From the NCBI GenBank assembly GCA_032718475.1, contig JAUCBJ010001262.1:1-30000 (forward strand): a stretch of DNA of 30,000 nt, written 5' to 3'. Shown here in pieces: positions 1-8,766 of the stretch. The notes under the pieces are model-generated. The model searched no databases and had not been told where the DNA came from. It saw only the letters and a program-made list of their open reading frames with translations. The position numbers and the translations under genes were made by a program. This stretch comes from Nemertoderma westbladi. Taxonomy: Eukaryota; Xenacoelomorpha; Nemertodermatida; Nemertodermatidae. How positions within the stretch are numbered: the first letter of the stretch is position 1; each line of letters begins with the position of its first letter.

Positions 1-104
1 GTAAGTAAAGTATCAAGGTGAGATGAGTTTCATTAGTTCGATTAATTAGATTCGATTCGTTAAGGTAACAGTTTATACTTTCGATAATTCAAGCAGTTTA
101 CTAG

Positions 105-556
105 AGTTCTTCCCAAAAAGCCGGTGTTTCTGGCTTAGACAGCAATAACAACAAAGTATCAAGTAAAAACAGTAAGACTGAACACTCTCCTTATGATCGA
201 CTAAAAGCTACACGTCGACAGGAAAAATCGCTCTGATTGGCTCAAGCCAAACAAAGAACCTTGCATCTAATGGCTGTTTCCATGTCAGCAACCAGCTGCT
301 AGATGTCGTAATATGAATCATCACGGCTAAGCTGTGAAAGGTAGTTGGTGCATTACAGGTTTTTTGCCTTACCATGTCCGCCAAAACACGTATATAGCAG
401 AATTACTTTTATGTCCGTTAAAACACCTGTAAAGGTACCTTGCGGGCGAGGGGAATATATATACAGTCCGAGAACCCTTTTAGAGTATTCCAGCGCCGGG
501 GGGGGAACTGGCCAGCAAAGGCAAACGTATCAGTTATCCCACAAAAGCTTTTACAA
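105..556 (-). repeat. Degenerate dispersed repeat, inverted partner of 6210-6600
   Basis: Several blocks here match the reverse complement of 6210-6600: the CCGGTGTTTCTGG-type block near 118-135, AAATCGCTCTGATTGGCT at 225-242, two copies of a TATGTCCGYYAAAACAC motif at 373-425, TTTTAGAGTATT near 479, and AAAAGCTTTTACA near 543. The order of blocks is partly shuffled and copy number differs, so this is an old, rearranged copy. It could be one arm of a large inverted-repeat element or just two insertions of one family in opposite orientation. No gene is seen in 1-660. Confidence 0.5.
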
Positions 557-585
557 ATGTACATTATGTGATTGATGTTTTTGCT

Positions 586-591
586 TTTAAT
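586..591 (-). promoter_or_regulatory. Candidate ATTAAA poly(A) signal for the tetraspanin gene
   Basis: Read on the minus strand this is ATTAAA, about 270 bp past the stop codon at 861-863 and beyond the 49-bp repeat array. No AATAAA lies between. It is a common hexamer in AT-rich DNA, so the call is weak. Confidence 0.2.
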
Positions 592-663
592 CATAGAGTA
601 CATGGGATTGTTAGTGTACAGTATGTACTGTATATTTTTTTATCACCACATTGAACCTAAACC

Positions 664-912
664 TATCGTACAGCAGTAGGAGTAGGTTGTCGCACCCAAC
701 CGTGAGGTTCCCTGTCGTACAGCAGTAGGAGTAGGTTGTCGCACCCAACCGTGAGGTTCCCTCTATCGTACAGCAGTAGGAGTAGGTTGTCGCACCCAAC
801 CGTGAGGTTCCCTATCGTACAGCAGTAGGAGTAGGTTGTCGCACCCAACCGTGAGGTTCCCTATCGTACAGCAGCAGGAGTAGGTTGTCGCACCCAACCG
901 TGAGGTTCCCTG
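664..912. repeat. 49-bp tandem repeat, 5 copies
   Basis: Five units start at about 664, 713, 764, 813 and 862, with spacings 49, 51, 49 and 49. Each contains TCGTACAGCAGTAGGAGTAG followed by a TTGTCGCACCCAACC block and GTGAGGTTCCCT. Units are almost identical, so expansion is recent. The last unit differs by one base (GCAGCAGG for GCAGTAGG) and is the one that encodes the tail and stop of the minus-strand tetraspanin gene. Several short open frames across the array are only repeat translations. Confidence 0.95.
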
Positions 913-1907
913 TCGTCAATCTGGTATCGTTTCTCACCCCAGTCCCAATCGTCGTCTTCTTCTCCATAACCCAAATCATTAGGATCCTCGACGATCTCAG
1001 CGGGTTCGTAACCCGCTGGTTTCCCGAAGGTCAAACAAAGGAACCCGTCCGAGGGTTCATTCCAATCCCCAACCAATGCGTTGTCTATAGAAGTCTGTAG
1101 ATAGCGGAGAGCCAACATGAAAATAATCTCGATAAAAAATAGCGAAAGAGTGGCGCGAGCCCCAACTAACATGGTGGCGTTCCACACTGCTTGAAGCTTA
1201 GTGGCGCACCCTTCTGAATATATCGTTAGATCTACAGTCGGGTCGTATTTATACCGCGGCAACTCCAGGTCCAGGTGAATGCAGGGTCGCAGCACTAACG
1301 GGTCGCAACAACTCCAGGGAACGCTATCACTCAACTCCTCCCCTCCCCAGTGCACCAGGAACCAATCTGTGTACTTCTCGCTGCCACAGCAACCCAACTC
1401 CCTCTGCAGGTCGTCCAAGTCCGTTTTAATGTCTCGGTTTATGCTGTAACTTCGCATGCTATGTGCAATCCCAGATTTGAAACTATCTCGTGATTCGCTG
1501 ATGTGATTGTATGTGATAATAGAGGTGGCCAATGTGCACCAAAGTAGGACAAAGAATAAACCGTTGTAAACAAGTAAGATATATAACTCACTGAAACGTC
1601 TGCGTCTGTGCTCGTCCATTGCGTAATATAGACTACTTGTAGTGCAGAAGGTTACGAACATGAGTCCACCACCAGTTCCTAGATAAAGACCCACTAACTG
1701 CTCGTCGTTATAGAAGTGGGATGCTAAGTAGGCCTCCCGATCCACACTGTGTCTCAGGTAGAAACCGAAACCCAGCATACTCATTCCCGCAACGAATATA
1801 AAGTCGCTTAACAACCAACACAATTTCGACAGATGCCGCCGACCTACCGCGTCTATTTTCATCGGCAGACAATGGCCAATTACTTTATAGCCTTTCAACG
1901 TGTCCAT
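861..1907 (-). CDS. Peripherin-2/ROM1-like tetraspanin
   Basis: This 348-residue protein has the tetraspanin plan: four hydrophobic segments (about 31-51, 72-95, 107-131, 248-268) and a large second extracellular loop (132-247) with CCG at 173-175, PWSCC at 197-201, and C209 and C234. The match is to the peripherin-2/ROM1 branch: DWF at 181-183, RPCI at 207-210, and LRYLQTSID at 267-275 right after the last membrane segment. The length equals that of vertebrate peripherin-2, which organises photoreceptor disc rims. Six loop cysteines are present, but the extra cysteine that links peripherin-2 dimers is absent (an Asn-Arg lies there). N243 is a possible glycosylation sequon. The ATG is the first Met after an in-frame stop (2013-2015), with A at -3 and G at +4. 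The tail is acidic (316-322); residues 333-348 come from the 49-bp repeat. There is no intron in the coding region, unlike vertebrate PRPH2. A GTGAG at 937-933 could be a splice donor that would replace the satellite-coded tail. Confidence 0.85.
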   Translation of the reverse strand: MDTLKGYKVIGHCLPMKIDAVGRRHLSKLCWLLSDFIFVAGMSMLGFGFYLRHSVDREAYLASHFYNDEQLVGLYLGTGGGLMFVTFCTTSSLYYAMDEHRRRRFSELYILLVYNGLFFVLLWCTLATSIITYNHISESRDSFKSGIAHSMRSYSINRDIKTDLDDLQRELGCCGSEKYTDWFLVHWGGEELSDSVPWSCCDPLVLRPCIHLDLELPRYKYDPTVDLTIYSEGCATKLQAVWNATMLVGARATLSLFFIEIIFMLALRYLQTSIDNALVGDWNEPSDGFLCLTFGKPAGYEPAEIVEDPNDLGYGEEDDDWDWGEKRYQIDDREPHGWVRQPTPAAVR

Positions 1908-2566
1908 TTTATTAGCAGTTGACGAATTATAGGAATCAAATATGGAATTTGCGGAACTAACTGAATGCAGGATTGCTATATGTACTTTTTGTTCTAGAAC
2001 AAAATTTGTTGCTCAGTTAGGGTCGTTTATTACTTGGCATCATTGGCTAATCTTTTCAATAATGGCTTTTAACTATAATAGCTGTCCAACTATACAGTAT
2101 ATACATGGTTGTCGTAATTTTGTTTCTCCCAAAACTTCAGGGTGGGGTGGAGATTTATCCAAACAAGATATCCGCGTTAATTTATTTTTATAGATATTTA
2201 ATTAATATTAATTCATTATATTATATTACATATTTAGTACTACCGGTATGCCTACCCTACAGTATATCATATTATTAATTATTATATTTATGTTAATTTA
2301 ATTTATATGAAGTTTTTATTATATTTCCAAATTTCATTACTCGCGTATTGTACTGTAGTTTATTTTAACTCCTTGTCACTGCTTAGCCTAACGAACGAGT
2401 TCAACGGCGCCCCATTTCAGCATTTAGGCTACAGTCCTGCAGTCAGACAGTGACAGTACTGCAGTATTACTGTATTAGGCCTACCGTACGTACAGTATTC
2501 TGAGTATTACGGGTAAACCATCGCCAACATAGCAGCATAGGGCAGTAGGGAGTAATTTGATTTATA
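1908..2566. promoter_or_regulatory. Divergent intergenic region between tetraspanin and RNPS1 genes
   Basis: This 659-bp gap separates two start codons pointing away from each other, so it should hold the promoters or 5' untranslated regions of both genes. It is very AT-rich around 2190-2340. GTACAGTA-like palindromic words cluster at 2445-2505. No clear TATA box, CpG-rich promoter or open coding region was recognised; the short open frame at 1942-2193 resembles nothing known. Confidence 0.4.
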
Positions 2567-3712
2567 ATGACTGTGTTCAGCCCCAAAGTTGATGAAGTTG
2601 TTCCCTCGGACACTGTTAATCCGACAGGGACAGGAACGACTATCAACTCACATTCACCGGAACCCGGACCGGTTCTTATCCCCAAAGAGGAGCCCCGCAG
2701 TGATCCAGAGTCCCGTAGCCGCTCCCGGGAGCGGGACGACAGCTCCGACTCAGGCAGCTCCCGCGCACGTCGCATCGCTCGGCACCGCCGTCGGTCCGTC
2801 TCCTCCACTAACTCCTCTACCTCCTCCCGCTCCTCCTCGGAATCTTCCACGGAACGCGCTCGTCGTCGCGCCCGGGAAGTACGCTCTCCTAGCAACACAT
2901 CTCCGCCACCCGAAAAAAATATAAAGAAATCCCCAGAGACTCCGAAATCCCGTAAATGTCATGTCGGTAGATTAACTCGCAACGTAAACAAAGACCATTT
3001 AATGGAGATATTCTCTAACTATGGGAAAGTAAAGAGCATAGAGTTACCGTTGGAATGGAATCAGTCTCATCTACATCGCGGATACGCCTACGTAGAGTTC
3101 GAAACATCAGAGGAAGCCGAGAAGGCCGTTAAGTTTATGAACAACGGTCAAGTTGATGGGCAGCAGATCTCGGTGGCGATAATCCTGGCGCCGCCGCCAC
3201 CAACTCGGATCCAACGACGACGGCTGTCCCCTGGCGGGAGACGAGCGCCCCCTAGAGGCGGGCGGTGGAGTCCCCCGAGGTTCCAACGACGATTACCGCC
3301 TAGACGGCCCTTCGCTAGACAACGGAGCCCGCCACACCGACGCCGTTCGAGAAGCCCGCCATTGCGACGCCGCTCCAGAACTCCGCCCAGGGCCAGACGA
3401 TCTCGAACACCACTAAGGCGTTCTAGAACTCCCCACAGGCGTTCTAGAACACCACCAAGGCTTTCTAGAACACCAACGAGGCGTTCTAGAACACCAGCAA
3501 GGCGTTCTAGAACTCCATCAAGGCGTTCTAGAACACCTACAAGACGCTCTAGAAGTCCCCACAGGCGTTCTAGAACACCTACAAGCCTCTCTATAAGTCC
3601 TGCCAAACGTCCTAGAACTCCGCTTAAGAACAGATCGCCAAGGAAACGGTCTCGCTCTCCACAACATGGCAATAACCGAAACAGAAGATCCAGTTCGTCT
3701 AGTAGTAACTGA
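2567..3712 (+). CDS. RNPS1: RNA-binding protein with serine-rich domain 1 (RNPS1)
   Basis: This 381-residue protein has the RNPS1 domain order. It opens with an acidic/Ser start and an Arg/Ser-rich N-terminal region (about 41-108). A single RNA-recognition motif follows at about 131-208, with RNP2 as CHVGRL (131-136) and RNP1 as RGYAYVEF (171-178). A long Arg/Ser/Pro C-terminal tail completes it. The stretch GRLTRNVNKDHLMEIFSNYG is nearly diagnostic for RNPS1. In other animals RNPS1 binds SAP18 and acinus in the ASAP complex, joins the exon junction complex on spliced mRNA, and influences alternative splicing and nonsense-mediated decay in the nucleus. The start is fixed by an in-frame TGA at 2558-2560, six bases upstream of ATG. 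The coding region has no intron. The tail has about ten RRSRTP-type heptads, longer and more regular than the vertebrate tail, while the vertebrate ending rich in Ser-Ser-Asn is kept. It could be a retrogene or the only copy; the intact frame favours function. Confidence 0.92.
   Translation: MTVFSPKVDEVVPSDTVNPTGTGTTINSHSPEPGPVLIPKEEPRSDPESRSRSRERDDSSDSGSSRARRIARHRRRSVSSTNSSTSSRSSSESSTERARRRAREVRSPSNTSPPPEKNIKKSPETPKSRKCHVGRLTRNVNKDHLMEIFSNYGKVKSIELPLEWNQSHLHRGYAYVEFETSEEAEKAVKFMNNGQVDGQQISVAIILAPPPPTRIQRRRLSPGGRRAPPRGGRWSPPRFQRRLPPRRPFARQRSPPHRRRSRSPPLRRRSRTPPRARRSRTPLRRSRTPHRRSRTPPRLSRTPTRRSRTPARRSRTPSRRSRTPTRRSRSPHRRSRTPTSLSISPAKRPRTPLKNRSPRKRSRSPQHGNNRNRRSSSSSSN
3408..3610 (+). repeat. 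21-bp coding repeat in the RNPS1 tail (RRSRTPx heptads)
   Basis: About nine consecutive units of 21 bp, each with GTTCTAGAAC or a one-base variant, encode Arg-Arg-Ser-Arg-Thr-Pro-x. The DNA is more uniform than the protein requires, since Arg, Ser and Pro have many codons. Recent slippage or unequal exchange within the gene is likely. The frame is kept because the unit is a multiple of three. Confidence 0.85.
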
Positions 3713-4439
3713 ACTGAAACCGACAAACTGAACAGACTAACTCGGTAATTGAGGTTTATTGCAATAATTGTAATTGTAGAAAAACACCAGATAACTGCAA
3801 CGTAAATAACTTTTGAAGATTTTAACCATTTTCAACCAAATTTTGTATGGGCATACTAGCGAAAAAGTTCCAATATATTTGAAAATTACGGGCAAATATC
3901 TCTCGAACTTTTGACTCAAGATCAAATAGAACTTGTTTCGAACTTGCTCAAGTTCGCGTGATGCGCGACGTCCCACGAACGTGCTTATTCTACTGTTTGT
4001 TATTTATCAATTCTATTTAATCATTTACCTATTTGTTATGCAGTTACCGTGCTGCCGCGCACAAGGCCTATTGCAATAGTTAAGTACCGGTACTGTAATT
4101 CTAATCTGTACTGTATTCTAATCGTTTATTGTTTTGGTTCCTTCTGGCTACCACTGTAACCTGCTCCTTTATGTTAAACCCTTTATGTTAAACTCAGGTT
4201 TTCTCTACCAGTCTGCTAGTTGACATTCTGACAGTCTGCATGTCGAAATATTAATAGGTAAAAAAAAATAATTTGAAAAAAAATAGGTAAAATGATTTAA
4301 AAAAATAGGTAAAAAAAAAATAATAAAAAAAATAGGAATAACTGCCGAAAAATAACTGCCTATTTCTATTGATGAAGATAATGTTTTCCGGATATTTTTA
4401 CTCGACCTGGCACTTCACCTGTCAGCCTGTACTGTACTG
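3713..4439. other. Intergenic region downstream of RNPS1, no gene seen
   Basis: No coding region is supported. It holds a single diverged copy, at about 4124-4170, of the 68-bp unit tandemly repeated at 8273-8610 (GTTTATTGTTTTGGTT with TGTAACCTGCTCCTTT), and a low-complexity A-rich stretch at about 4253-4350 built on AAAAAATAGGT. An AATAAA at about 4322 lies in that A-rich stretch, about 610 bp past the RNPS1 stop, and is a weak poly(A) signal candidate. Confidence 0.5.
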
Positions 4440-4700
4440 TAGCTGTACACAAGTCCCTAAAAGGTGCCACCCTGCTCCATAGCGCGGGAAATTCAAATGA
4501 TTGAAAGACATGCAATTTGTACTGGAAAGGGTGGCAGATCAGATCTGCCACCTATATTTTGGCGGTAAATTCAAATCTGTTTTAACATTGAAAATATGAA
4601 TAGAGTAAGACTAATGTACTGATGTAATTCATTGAATCAGATCAGAATAAATTATTTCTTATCGGTTTAACTCACTCATCCGTTATTGTTGTTGTTTTAT

Positions 4701-4896
4701 CTATTCTGGGACTTCCAGCAGCACGTGAATAAATAAACCAGCACGTTAACTAGTCTGGGACTTCGAGCACCAGGTGAACAACTAAGCTGACTGGTTAACT
4801 AGTCTGGGACTTCGAGCAGCACGTGAACAACTAAGCTGACTGGTTAACTAGTCTGGGACTTCGAGCAGCACGTGAACAACTAAGCTGACTGGTTAA
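4701..4896. repeat. 49-bp tandem repeat, 4 copies
   Basis: Units start at 4701, 4750, 4799 and 4848. The core is CTAGTCTGGGACTTCGAGCA followed by GCACGTGAACAACTAAGCTG and ACTGGTTAA. Copies 3 and 4 are identical, copy 2 differs at a few bases, and copy 1 is the most diverged. It lies inside the 4448-6168 transposon. Confidence 0.95.
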
Positions 4897-5468
4897 CGAA
4901 ACTTGGTCAACCGACTAACCGACTATTTTTTACCTACAGATGTGATTATGAATTAAATCGGAGTGTAGCGAGCACGGAAAATCTGCTGAATCGTGGTTTT
5001 AGGCTATATTGGTGTGAACAATTGAAAAACCTTTCAAACAACTCATATTTTGAAAGACATTAAAACTTTGGCCTGATTGGCCATGATGATTATAACGTGG
5101 ATTGGATACGGTACCTTCAATGCTCAATTTGTCGGTTTGTCCATAATGTGGGAGTGCAAAACAGTTCAAGGCACGGAAGTACTTCTATAGGTTAATAAAC
5201 AAATACAAAAAATACAGTAATAAAATATCACTAATCAAATATCCATATTCTATTATTAGAATATGTTATTAGAATGATGACTAAGAGTAGAGCGTACAGT
5301 AGTTAGGCACAATACACAAACGCGAGCGAAGCGAGCGAAAATTTTTAGGCCTAACTCTTTTTAAAAATAGGCTATACTGGCAGTGGCAGACCGGTATAAT
5401 TTCAAGTAGAGTGGCTGGATATGTTGCCATGCCAATGCATTTTGCTACTGTACATGACATCCATTTCC

Positions 5469-5580
5469 GCGCCAGGATCCTCAATGCGCGCCACACGCCC
5501 CTGTTCCTTCGCGCCAGGATCCTAAATGCGCGCTACACGCCCCTGTTCCTTCGCGCCCGGATCCTAAATGCGCGCCACAC
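5469..5580. repeat. 42-bp tandem repeat, about 2.7 copies
   Basis: Units start at 5469, 5511 and 5553, with the core GCGCCAGGATCCTAAATGCG followed by CGCCACACGCCCCTGTTCCTTC. It is GC-rich compared with its surroundings and lies inside the 4448-6168 transposon. Confidence 0.9.
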
Positions 5581-6209
5581 ATGTTGAGCAAACTCTACAT
5601 AAATTCCAACCTGGATCGCAGGTAGGCCTACTGTAATAACAATAGGTGTACAATGCGCTACTAACTCAGAAACTGTAATCCTAAATGCGGAACTTAAACC
5701 ATAAACCGAAACAGGGAATAGTACAATGTGGACTTTGTAGTGACACATTTGGCAGTCAGTGCGATATAATTTCTCATGTACAAGCAAATCACGGTATTGC
5801 ATGTTTAGTACAAACGGTAATTCGGTTATTCAACAATTAACAAACGGTTATTCAACGTCCATTTTTAGTTATTAGCATGACGGTAATACAAATTACGCAA
5901 AGTGAACCTTTACTATTCACAATTTTCTATTCATTCACTAAATATAACGAAAATTGAACGTTCATTTAATCCATGGTACGTTCAGTGAACTATACTTGCT
6001 ACCTGGGTTACTCTATTCATATATTCAATGTTAAAACAGATTTGAATTTACCGCCAAAATATAGGTGGCAGATCTGATCTGCCACCCTTTCCAGTAGAAA
6101 TTGCATGTCTTTCAATCATTTGAATTTCCCGCGCTATGGAGCAGGGTGGCACCTTTTAGGGACTTGTCTAGCTGTACTGTACTTCCAAGGCATTCGAAGT
6201 GGTCTACCT

Positions 6210-6600
6210 GGATTGCTGTAAAAGCTTTTGCGGATATAACCAGTCATTTTTCTCCGCAATGAACTGTTTAGTTGTTTTAGCGGACATAACAAGCCATTTT
6301 CTCCGCAATGTACCGTGTAGGTGCTTTTAGCGGACATAACAAGCCATTTTTACCCGTTAAGTCTGTATGCGTGCTTTAGCGGACATAACTAGCCATTTTG
6401 CCGCAATTCGCTTAATACTCTAAAAGATTGTAGCTCAGATGACGAAATCTGTCAGCTGATTTACTGCCAGCGTGGAGCTTTTCTTTGTTCTGCTCGGCCA
6501 ATCAGAGCGATTTTCACTTTGTGTTGGACAGTGCCTACAGAAACCCACGCAATTCAGTCAGTGTGTATCTTTTCTAAGCCCAGAACACCGGCTTAGGATT
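6210..6600 (+). repeat. Dispersed repeat, inverted partner of 105-556
   Basis: This segment begins with the 50-bp tandem units and continues through AATACTCTAAAAGATTGTAG (about 6415), GGCCAATCAGAGCGATTTT (6496-6514) and CCCAGAACACCGGCTTAGG (about 6580-6598). The reverse complement of each block is found in 105-556. It starts just past the right target duplication of the 4448-6168 element, so that element may have inserted at or inside it. Confidence 0.5.
6222..6410. repeat. 50-bp tandem repeat, 4 copies
   Basis: The word GCGGACATAAC (GCGGATATAAC in the first unit) recurs at 6230, 6280, 6330 and 6379, followed by AGCCATTTT and a CCGCAAT block. Units are moderately diverged. Two inverted copies of the same unit are seen at about 373-425. 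Confidence 0.85.
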
Positions 6601-7460
6601 CTTCTGTACTTCTGTGGAAGTTTCAGACTTTGACCTAAACCTCAGAAACATCAGATGGCTTTGATTACAAGAACGTAAAACTATTAACGCCACACCGCGG
6701 CATTACGCAACGCGATTCAACTACCGCAACACACCGCAATTCATGCATTGCTGCACATGGAACACTGCATAAGTAACACATACTGACTGTTCACCGCATT
6801 ATTTGATTCTGTTATTAATTGGTGTTATGTTGGTTTATATTGCTGATATATTTGGAGAATACCGATGAATAATCATAAAACCCCAATCTTCTTGATTACT
6901 AAAGGTTAGAGGAACAGGTTTACCGGTAGCAACTGCGACTTACATTATAGTGGTTTTTGTGTGAATTGAATGCTATTTCATAATCCCTACATGTGTCAGT
7001 TGCGATCCTCCTTATATATGATCAAATTCAGTGATGGTCGGCAGATCAGTGTGCAGTAGCGTGAACTAGTGTGAAGTAGTGTGAAGGTTAATAAAGCATC
7101 TCCTAAAGAATGAGCTTTTTACGAAACTCAGTAGCCATCCAGTTGTGATTAGTATAAGTCATAACTCTGTTTTATACTTAAAGCGCCACGTCCTAAAGGA
7201 ACTGTTAATATTTCCTCGAAAGTAAATATATTGTCTGAGATTGTATATTAACGATCAATCGAATAATACAGTAGGTCTACACTGCAATCACTATCAAAGC
7301 ATCCGAATCCAGTCTCCCTTAACTGTGGGTGAATGGTCGCACACAGGCTGGCTTCGGCTGATGTAACTTCAGTACATAAAATAATTGATATACAAAAAGA
7401 CACCTAAAATTGGCAGGTTAAACTGCTAAAGGTCTAAAAGCGCGAACAATTGCCATGTGT
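6601..7460. other. Intergenic region, no gene or repeat recognised
   Basis: No open frame, RNA gene or clear repeat was found. A short run of CCGC-containing words at 6690-6745 and a triplicated GTGAASTAGTGTGAA-like phrase at 7058-7085 are the only local patterns noted. Confidence 0.5.
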
Positions 7461-7869
7461 TAAATAGGGTTGGTGCTCCAAAAAATTTTGGGCTAGAAAC
7501 AATTGAATAAGGGTTAAGAAGGTGCCCTGAATCGAGTGTGTTTTTTTTTGTAAAAACACGTAGAAACGGTCGATATGGCGGTAAGCGCTGGAGGCCAATT
7601 TTGAAAATCGGCTGTGATTGGCTGCTACATATTTGACGTCATTACGCAGTGATCTGATAATTTTTTATCTTGGTTTCTATGGAGAGAGATTTTCGATCGA
7701 TTCAAATAAACATTAAATCTCAATCATTTCACACGTGGCTTATATCAATTGAAAGCGGATAGTCCTGCGCGTCTTTTGACACTACAATTAATTAAATTAA
7801 TGATGAAGAACATTGATAAATATATGTATTCAGCTGTATTTCCAGCAGCAATACCGGTACGGTGTCACA

Positions 7870-8766
7870 AGGAAATCAGCCCCCCCTAGAATATGCCCCC
7901 CGGGGCATTATTTCCTAGGATATTATGTCCCCCCGGGCAATTTTTCCTAGGAAATTTAGCCCGGGGGGGCATTTTCTCCTTAGGAAATAATGCCTCCCCT
8001 CAGGAAAATTAGCCCCCCTCAAAAGTCTGAAAACTGGTACGATACCGGTCTGCTGGTAGCCACTTTTAATCTACCAACTGCAGAACTTGTAATAGTTGGA
8101 AGAATAGTACGGTACCGGTCTGCCGGTAGGTAAGCAGGTAAGGCAGTAAGGGATGTAGAACAGCATACTGAAGTATCTAAGTCAGTAGGCTACTGTAGTA
8201 AGTACTGGTATAACAGCAGTGCGAGTGTGTGGTGTTGTGTGGGCGCCGAGCAGCTCCAAGCTTTTTTATGTCTGTAACCTGCTCCTTTCCCTGATTTGGT
8301 AAAGTGATTTTTTATTATTTTGGTTAGAAAATCCCGCCTCTGTAACCTGCTCCTTTCTCTCAATTGGTAATGTTATCGTTTATTGTTTTGGTTAGAAAAT
8401 CCCGTCTCTGTAACCTGCTCCTTTCCCTGATTTGCTAAAGTGACTGTTTATTGTTTTGGTTAGAAAATCCCGCCTCTGTAACCTGTTCCTTTCCCTCAAT
8501 TAGTTAAATGATCGTTTATTGTTTTGGTTAGAAAGGTATGCCTCTGTAACCTGCTCCTTTCCTTCATTTGGTAAAGTGACTGTTTATTGTTTTGTATAAT
8601 TTTTGTAAGTTTTAGTAGTAATAAGTTTTGTTTATTGTATAATTCAGGGGGGGGCATAATTTCCTAAGGGGGGGCATTTTTTCCTAGGGAAATTTGCCCG
8701 GGGGGGCATTTTTTCCTAGGAAAATATGCCCCCCCGGGCACATTTCCCGGGGGGGCATATTTTCCT
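7870..8766. mobile_element. Nested GC-rich palindromic (foldback-like) element
   Basis: Both ends are built from alternating CCCCCCGGGC-type and TTTTCCTAGGAAA-type blocks. The left cluster (7870-8030) and right cluster (8646-8766) are inverted relative to each other, with AGGAAAT-type termini. GTCACA at 7864-7869 and GTTACA at 8767-8772 flank the ends, five of six matching, a weak possible target duplication. The interior contains the five-copy 68-bp array. No coding region is visible. Each cluster is itself palindromic, so strong hairpins are expected. Confidence 0.6.
8273..8610. repeat. 68-bp tandem repeat, 5 copies
   Basis: TGTAACCTGCTCCTTTCC recurs at 8273, 8341, 8409, 8477 and 8545, an exact 68-bp spacing, each followed by a GGTAAAGTGA-like block and TTTATTGTTTTGGTTAGAAA. 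A diverged single copy lies outside at about 4124-4170, so the unit belongs to a dispersed family. Confidence 0.95.

Larger units (their letters stand above)
4448..6168. mobile_element. Non-autonomous DNA transposon with 161-bp terminal inverted repeats
   Basis: The left end (4448-4608) and right end (6008-6168) are inverted repeats of 161 bp with only scattered mismatches. Outer ends read ACAAGTCCCTAAAAGGTGCC inward. Each arm contains a perfect 23-bp palindrome built on GGTGGCAGATC (4530-4552 and 6064-6086). TAGCTGTA (or TAGCTGTAC) flanks both ends at 4440-4448 and 6169-6177, giving an 8-9 bp target duplication. The interior has no transposase frame; it holds 49-bp and 42-bp tandem repeats, a GCGAGCGAAGCGAGCG motif at about 5321-5336, and otherwise unrecognised AT-rich DNA. 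The duplication length fits hAT, Merlin or Mutator-like groups; the superfamily is not settled. Confidence 0.8.

Noticed and set aside
2467-2962. Minus-strand Arg/Glu-rich and Gly-rich frames opposite RNPS1
   Set aside because: They lie antisense to the well-supported RNPS1 coding region and reflect its biased codon composition.
3148-3726. 192-residue minus-strand frame with LERLVGVLERL repeats
   Set aside because: Antisense shadow of the 21-bp Arg/Ser coding repeat of RNPS1.
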